The notes under the pieces: model-generated
Seen by the model: only the letters and a program-made list of their open reading frames with translations
Told to the model about the DNA's origin: nothing
Database searches by the model: none
From: Gari tellinella
Lineage: Eukaryota > Mollusca > Bivalvia > Cardiida > Psammobiidae
NCBI GenBank assembly: GCA_922989275.2
Contig: OV277862.1
Coordinates: forward strand, 48,447,786-48,511,785
Length of the DNA: 64,000 nucleotides
Direction: 5' to 3'
In this document: piece after piece, positions 26,301 through 35,300 of the stretch
Layout: each line of letters starts with the position of its first letter
Position numbering within the stretch: position 1 is the stretch's first letter
Program-made: the position numbers and the translations under genes

Positions 26301-29300
26301 TTTTCTTGCTTAATAAGTAAGATGTAATTTGAACCTTTTTATGATAGTTCAATGTACCGGTAGTGAAGGCAAGTGGTCACTAAAGTCTTGTTAAAAGTAC
26401 ATCAGATGTCTCCTGTTACCATTCTCTTGCTGAACATTTATTATTGATACAACTTTCTACTATGTATTCTATTATTTGAACAACAGGTATACTTATGGCT
26501 AAACAAGGGCTCCAGATAAGGGGAGTATTACAAAAATTTATTAAAATCTTTATCTCTGCATTAAACCCTATGGTGTCACTACTCATTAGAATCGTCTGAG
26601 TGAGTAGTAACACCATAATATGATTTGGTGCTGAAATAAGTAAAAAAAACTTTGGATTTGTTCACTTTACTTGCTCTTATCTGGAACCCTGTTAATCAGA
26701 TAAGAAAACTTCTAAATCCTAGAGGATGGTAGCTTAAGGCAGACTGAAAGTAAAGCAGAAGTCAACCTACTTTAAGTGGTCACCTGTCTTCAAAAATAGA
26801 AACAGGCTATGGGGTAATGGGTAACATAGAAAAGCAGATGCATAAAACAACAGATTTGCTATATACATGTAGATATAAAAATAACTGTGATATCACCAAA
26901 CTAACCTCCAATAGATATAAGTCAGTTAGTAAGAACAAGGTTAACCCCTTTCTCCATAGAGAAGCTAAATTGTGCCATATATTAACCCAAACAAACAAAC
27001 AAACGAACAAATTCAACCAAACAACATGGGGAGTGTTGTTTTAAACATTCGTGTACGATTTGTGAACTACTCTCCGGCTCTACACTGAAACAAACAAACA
27101 AAAAACCACTGTTTTTAATCATGCCATTGATCTTTTAATTATTTGACTCATTTTAAAATGATTTTACAAACTTACTATAACAATTTTATAATCTTGGTAA
27201 TAATATTGAAAGAATTTCCATGTTTCCATGCATCTCAATATTGTATCTTTTTTTTATTTTTTTTATTGTGAATGTAGTTATTTGTCTTTTTCGCTTTGTA
27301 GGTACATTTATATAATTTCATGTGAAGCGCTTTTGAACGCACAACTCCTGTGTGACAAGAGCGCTATATAAATCAGGTATAATAATAATAATAATAATAC
27401 CCCATAAATACACATTTTTACGCCTTTAACTGTCTTCTTCCTCCACTGAAGAAAATAGATCCTATTTATACAGTCATGAATATATATTATAACAAATATT
27501 TTCTATATTTAAACAGATGAAATCATGATAGCTTAAAGCAGGCTGAAAGTAAACCTGCTTTAAGTGTTCATTTATTTTCAATTCTAGAAGCAGGCTATGG
27601 GATAATGGGTTAAAGCACATCTTCATACACTTCTATAAATGAATATTTATTGATGCTGTTTAATACATAATAATAATGTTCTCCAGTGAAGACAAATGAA
27701 TAGTCATATGGTATTTGGTAAAGACAAATGAATAGTCATATGGTATTTGGTGAAGACAAATGAATAGTCATATGGTATTTGGTGAAGACAAATGAATAGT
27801 CATATGGTATTTGGTGAAGACAAATGAATAATTATATGGTATTTGGTGAAGACAAATGCATAATCATATGGTATTTGGTGAAGACAAATGAATAATCATA
27901 TGGTATTCAGTACAGACAAATGAATAGTCATATGATATTCAGTTAAGACAAATGAATAATCATATGGTATTCTGTGAAGACAAATGAATCGTCATATGGT
28001 ATTCTGTGAAGACAAATGAATAGTCATATGGTATTCTGTGAAGACAAATGAATAGTCATATGGTATTTGGTGAAGACAAATGAATAATCATATGGTATTT
28101 GGTGAAGACAAATGAATAATCATATGGTATTTGGTGAAGACAAATGCATAATCATATGGTATTTGGTGAAGACAAATGAATAATCATATGGTATTCAGTG
28201 AAGACAAATGAATAGTCATATGGTATTTGGTGCAGACAAATGAATAATCATATGGTATTCTGTGAAGACAAATGAATAGTCATATGGTATTCTGTGAAGA
28301 CAAATGAATAGTCATATGGTATTCTGTGAAGACAAATGAATAGTCATATGGTATTCTGTGAAGAAAAATAGTCATATGGTAATAAGTGAATACAGATGAA
28401 TAGTGATACGTAAGTGAAGAAAAAATAGTTTTTCATAATTTATGGTATTTAGGGCAGGCAAATGAGTAGTCATATGGTATTTGGTGAAGACAAATGAATA
28501 GTCATATGGTATTTGGTGAAGACAAATGAACAGTCATATGGTATTTGGTGCAGACAAATGAATAGTCATTGATATTTGGTAAAGACAAATGAAAAGTCAT
28601 ATGCTATTCAGTGACGAAAGATGAACAACCATATGCTATTCAGTGAAGACAAATTAATAGTCATATGGTATTTGGTGAAGACAAATGAATAGTCATATGT
28701 TATTGGGTGAAAACAAAAGAACAATCAAGTGTTATTCAGTGAAGACAAACGAATAGTCATATGGTATTTGGTGAAGGCAAATGAATAATCATATGGTATT
28801 AATTTGGTGAAGGCAAATGAATAGTCATATGGTATTTGGTGAAGACAAATGAACAATCATACGGTATTTAGTGAAGACAAATGAATAGTCATATGGAATT
28901 TGGTGAAGACAAATGAATAGTCATATGGTATTTGGTGAAGACAAATGAACAATCATATGGTATTTAGTGAAGACAAATGAATAGTCATATGGTATTAATT
29001 TGGTGAAGGCAAATGAATAGTCATATGGTATTTGGTGAAGACAAATGAACAATCATATGGTATTTAGTGAAGACAAATGAATAGTCATATGGTATTTGGT
29101 GAAGACAAATGAATAGTCATATGGTATTATTTGGTGAAGACAAATGAATAGTCATATGGTATTTGGTGAAGACAAATGAATAGTCATATGGTATTTGGTG
29201 AAGACAAATGAACAATCATATGGTATTTAGTGAAGACAAATGAATAGTCATATGGTATTTGGTGAAGACAAATGAACAATCATATGGTATTTAGTGAAGA

Positions 29301-32300
29301 CAAATGAATAGTCATATGGTATTTGGTGAAGACAAATGCATAATCATATGGTATTTGGTGAAGACAAATGAATAATCATATGGTATTCAGTGAAGACAAA
29401 TGAATAGTCATATGATATTCAGTTAAGACAAATGAATAATCATATGGTATTCTGTGAAGACAAATGAATAGTCATATGGTATTCTGTGAAGACAAATGAA
29501 TAGTCATATGGTATTCTGTGAAGACAAATGAATAGTCATATGGTATTCTGTGAAGAAAAATAGTCATATGGTAATAAGTGAATACAGATGAATAGTGATA
29601 CGTAAGTGAAGAAAAAATAGTTTTTCATAATTTATGGTATTTAGGGCAGGCAAATGAGTAGTCATATGGTATTTGGTGAAGACAAATGAATAGTCATATG
29701 ATATTTGGTGAAGACAAATGAACAGTCATATGGTATTTGGTGCAGACAAATGAATAGTCATTGATATTTGGTAAAGACAAATGAAAAGTCATATGCTATT
29801 CAGTGACGAAAGATGAACAACCATATGCTATTCAGTGAAGACAAATTAATAGTCATATGGTATTTGGTGAAGACAAATGAATAGTCATATGTTATTGGGT
29901 GAAAACAAAAGAACAATCAAGTGTTATTCAGTGAAGACAAACGAATAGTCATATGGTATTTGGTGAAGGCAAATGAATAATCATATGGTATTAATTTGGT
30001 GAAGGCAAATGAATAGTCATATGGTATATGGTGAAGACAAATGAACAATCATACGGTATTTAGTGAAGACAAATGAATAGTCATATGGAATTTGGTGAAG
30101 ACAAATGAATAGTCATATGGTATTTGGTGAAGACAAATGAACAATCATATGGTATTTAGTGAAGACAAATGAATAGTCATATGGTATTAATTTGGTGAAG
30201 GCAAATGAATAGTCATATGGTATTTGGTGAAGACAAATGAACAATCATATGGTATTTAGTGAAGACAAATGAATAGTCATATGGTATTTCATAATTTGGT
30301 GAAGACAAATGAATAGTCATATGGTATTATTTGGTGAAGACAAATGAATAGTCATATGGTATTTGGTGAAGACAAATGAATAGTCATATGGTATTTGGTG
30401 AAGACAAATGAACAATCATATGGTATTTAGTGAAGACAAATGAATAGTCATATGGTATTTGGTGAAGACAAATGAACAATCATATGGTATTTAGTGAAGA
30501 CAAATGAATAGTCATATGGTATTTGGTGAAGACAAATGAATAGTCATATGGTATTTGGTGAAGACAAATGAATAATCATATGTTATTCAGTGAAGACAAA
30601 TGAATAGTCATATGTTCAACTTAAAAGGAAACTCATAAGAATATTTTCTAAACCCTAGAAATGGTAGCTTAAAGCAGACTCAAAGTCAAGCAGAACGTGC
30701 TCTTATGGTATTCAGTGAAGACAAGTTAATAGTCATAGATTATTCAGTGAAGACAAATGCATAGTGATATAGTAGTCAGTGAAGAAAAATAGTTGTCATA
30801 TGGTATTTAGTGAAGACAAATGAATAGTCATGTGGTATTAAGTGAAGATAAATGAAATTTGGAAAAATCATAATTATGTCATTCAGTGAAGACACAAATA
30901 GCCACAGTACCATATTGAATATACTGTCCTATTGCTATCAAAGCAGCTGTACTGGAATGGTCTCCATTTGAAAAAATCTACTTCCTCCTTAATTATTGCC
31001 ACAGCTCTGATAATTAGAATTCTTATGAAAACTTATTCCTTTTATGACAGACCTTATGGCAAACCCAGTGTATGCTGAATAGATGTTGTGAGCTCACTAT
31101 ATCTACAGTAAAACTCCTCAATTACGAACACTGAAATACGGCAATTTGATTGTATAAAAGATAGGTGACTGCTTAAAGCAAGTTGAAAGCTTTCTGTTTA
31201 CATTCATCTTGCTTTAAACTGCCAACTTCCTTAAACACCAAATGATTAACACAATTAATCGGTGGTAGTAGAGGGGGTTTACTGTATATTAAAGATTGCT
31301 AGAGGTGCATACAGAAATAATCAAGTAAAGCCAGTGTAATATGTCTGTACTGTGTTGTTGTGACCGCAGGCAGAGTTCTTTTGAACAGCTATTGTCATCT
31401 CTGTCTGTAAGATAACTAATTAATCCCTTCTGATTCCGTAACCGAATTTTCCTAAACCATTTGAAATTAGTTCGGTTCCAGATCAGACACAGATTTCCTC
31501 ATTGCTCCTGGGTGTCTGATCAGGATACAAACTGTTTGCAGCTCGGACAGAAAATCTTGGAATATAGGGATGGAAGAGAAAGAGTCAGTTTCTGAAATAG
31601 CAGATGACGTATTCAGCAGGTGATGATATGTACATGGTTGACAAGGTTATCCGTTGCACTGCTGATATTGATATGACTTACATTATATAATTTGTTTGAT
31701 CTTGATCAGACGAGGGTTACTATGCATCTGATCAGGAACTAAACTGCAAAAATTGCTAGTGATACACCCACAAAGTTTGGGTGGTTATATAGGAGTCAGT
31801 TTGTTAACCCATTACCCCATAGCCCTGTTTCTCATTTTGAAAATAAGTGACTTAGTAACTTAAAGCAGGATGAAAGTAAAGCAGAATGTGCCTTAAGGCA
31901 CATTCTGCTTTACTTTCATCCTGCTTTAAGCTTCCAACTGCCAGTATATAGCAAATATTTCTTATAATACATAATTATTCATAACTGTATAAATTGGAAC
32001 TATTTTCTACAGTGAAGGTATTAATTAAAGGTGTAAAAAGGTGTATTTATGGGGTAATGGGTTAATTGAAATACTTGTTAAGAAAGATAATTACAGCCCT
32101 CCCTCTCTACATCAACATCCAATGAGAGACAAAGACTATGTGTGTTGTTCGGAGGGAGTCATTATAGGGAGGGAAATTGCTAACATTTGCAAACAGCTTG
32201 AATCAAGATCAGACGCGGCGTAATGTGTATGATCTGGATTCAAGCTGTTTGTCCTTCGTCATTATTATATTTCTTCTGTCAAAATGTCTACTTATACCAA

Positions 32301-35300
32301 ACTTTGAGTAAAACAGTAGACAGCAGATTTAAGCAGACTATATTGCAGCAGTAAAAGTGTTATACATATTTGTCCTTTTAAGGGAACTGTGGCAAAGGTC
32401 ATTGTGAAGAGGGAGTCATTGTTGGGAGGGCTGTTGTAGGGGGGGTAACTTTTATCCTGCATTAAGCTACCACTGGTTACCAACTGTTTAACCCTTTACC
32501 TCGAATAGCCTGTTTCTAGTTTTGAAAATAGGCAACTACTTAAAGCAGGTTGAAAGTAAAGCAGAATGCGCCTTAAGGCGCATTCTGCTTTACTTTCAGC
32601 CTGCTTTAAGCTATTATCTACTAGAATAAAGAAAATATTTCTAAATATATATATTCATGACTGTATAAATTGGAACTATTTTCTCCAGCAGAGGAATAAA
32701 CTGAATGCGCTTAAAGGCGCTCCTATTAGGGAAAGGGTTAAGGGACCAAATATTTTGTTTTATAAGTGTCCGATATATAGAGGTTTGTCTGTATGTGAAC
32801 CAAACATCACTAGCCTAGGGTTAACAGAATTAAGGTACAGTCTTTATGATAACCTCCTACTGCATGAACAAACAACTCCTAAAATCTTACAGTGCTTAAC
32901 CCTTAGCCTGCCAGTCACAACTATAGCTCCATATGCAAACAGCTTGGATCCGGATGAGACGCCGAGTAACTCGGCGTCTCATCCGGATCCAAGCTGTTTG
33001 ACACTCGGACAACATTTTCAGCAATTTTGAGCAACTTTGAAGCACTTTGAAACTTGAAGCAGAAGAGAAATATAGCAGACGACAATTTATTTGGCGGGCT
33101 AAGGGTTAATTAAGGTGATAGCTAACATTTACCAAACATGTTAACAGCCATCATAAAGAATAGATTCCTGAATCCTAACTGCATGGTACATGCTTAAAAT
33201 TAATAGCAGACTGAAAGTAAAGCAGAAAGTTTCTGCTTTACTATTGAACTTTATTTGAGTATTCTGCTTTACTACTGATCAGTCTGCTTGCTATAAGTAA
33301 TCACATGTCTTAACCAATTACCCCATAAATACTACTTTTTACGCCTTTATATTCTTCAAATGAAAGAAATTAGTACTTCCGTTTAACCCTTTACCCCATA
33401 GAAGCACCTTTTAGCGCATACGATTTATTCCGCCACTAAAGAAAATAGTTCCAATTTATAGTCACTAGCATGTACAAAAAGAAGCATATTCTAAATCCTA
33501 GCAGATGGTAGCTTAAAGCAGACCAAGAGTACATTAAAATGGCCCATTATGTTTTACTTTCAAACTGCTTTAGTGGTCACATGTCTATAAAACAAGAAAC
33601 AAGCTATTGGGTAACGGTTTGATACAGTATACATGTACAATGTATACTGTTAAACTTGTGTTTACCTGTCAACTGAAAAGAAAGAAGGTTTCAGCCTGCT
33701 TTCAGCTACATATGCTATGATATAGAAAATATTTCTCATGGCTGTAACTAACCCATTAAGCCATACTGACTCATATTGACGCATTGCATAATATTCTCAT
33801 ACTGACTCATTTTGACTTAAAGCTGCAGCCTGGTTGAAAGTAAAGCAGACTGCGCCTTCAGGCGCAGTCTGCTTTACCTTTAAGCTATAATCTGCTAGAA
33901 TATAGACAATATTTCTTATTATACATATTCATGACTGTATAAATTGGAAATATTTTCTTCAGTTGTGGAATAAATTATAGGGAAAAAAGGTGTATCTATG
34001 GGGAAATGGGTCAAATGTGTGAGACAATGTTAGATTTGTTCAGTTTACTCCCTCTTATCTTAATTTTAAGTCCTGATTCTTGTATATTTTCAGGTTGGTG
34101 GTATAAAAGAGAAAGTATTATCTGCCCACAGAGCTGGAATCAAGCGAGTTATACTACCAAAGCGCAATGAAAAAGACTTGATAGACATTCCAACAAATGT
34201 GAAGGTTAGTTCAGATAAATAATCAGTGGACCCTTTTCCTTAAAGACATCACATGATCTAGCTAGGGTGGTAACACCTACCCCCGTAGATAGTTTGAGTC
34301 AAAGCATGGAGAGCATGCACTAACGGTGGTAGCGTCTAGGCAAAGAATCATTCAGGCGTCTCATGTGAGGCCCGCGCCTAATATTTGATAGCTTGGTTAG
34401 TAAAACCCATTGAAAAACCTATTGAGATCTATTATGTAAGGGCCTCTATTCAAAGCTCTCAGATGGCTGAGCCATTGCCTAAACAATTTTCTCATGCTAT
34501 ACGGTAAACTACCTGTATTTTCACATGTAGTGAGCACAATGGGGTGGTAATCAATGAATGGACTGGCTTGATGTCTTTAAGCATGTACCTAGCTTGTGTC
34601 AGTACAGTAAAACCTCTCTATTATGACCACTACAAAGTCGTCTTATTTATTATATTAAAGGCAGGTGGTAGCATAAAGTATGATGTCAATAAAACAGCAG
34701 AGAACAATTCAATGTTTTCTCACTCATTACAGCACCAAATCCTATGGTGTTACTACTCATTAGAATCGTCTCATGGAGACAATTCTAATAAGTATTGACA
34801 CCATAAGATTCAATGCAGTATAGTATTTGAAATACTCCCATTATCTGGAGTGTGGAAACAGAAAGGTCATATAGGAGCTTTCTGCTTTATTTTCCTCTTG
34901 CTGTAAGCAGACAATGCCTTCGAAATGAATATTCATTTGTGGAGGAATATGCTTAGGGGCCCTATTATGACATTAATAAGGAGCAAATGGATAAATATAG
35001 ATATTGTTCTTCTCTGAGATAATAACTGTGAAAGACAAAAGAGAATTTTGAACCCGTATGGTATACGTAATTGACAGCTGTTGACATCTATTCAATACTT
35101 ACACTTTTAATTAGGGAAATTCAAAAAGAGTATTTGAGGGGACTTCATATAAAGAATATAGAAGTACAGTAGAACCTCTCTATTACGACCACTAAATTGT
35201 GTCAAATAGTAGTCGTTTCAGACAGGCGACTGCTTAAAGCAATGTGAAAGTGAAACAGAAAGCTCCTACAGGAGCCTATCTTTTATACAGACAATTGGCC

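Larger units (their letters stand above)
20240..34093 (+). other. LONP2: LONP2 intron 13 (about 13.9 kb)
   Basis: GT at 20240 and AG at 34092-34093, phase 0. By far the longest intron in the gene. Its content is dominated by MITEs (A, B, D, E, G, H) and the 32-bp minisatellite at 27.7-30.9 kb. I found no exon or nested gene inside it. Confidence 0.9.

Noticed and set aside
27688..30900. CRISPR-like array of ~32-bp repeats
   Set aside because: Units are head-to-tail without unique spacers and lie in a eukaryotic intron; it is a minisatellite.
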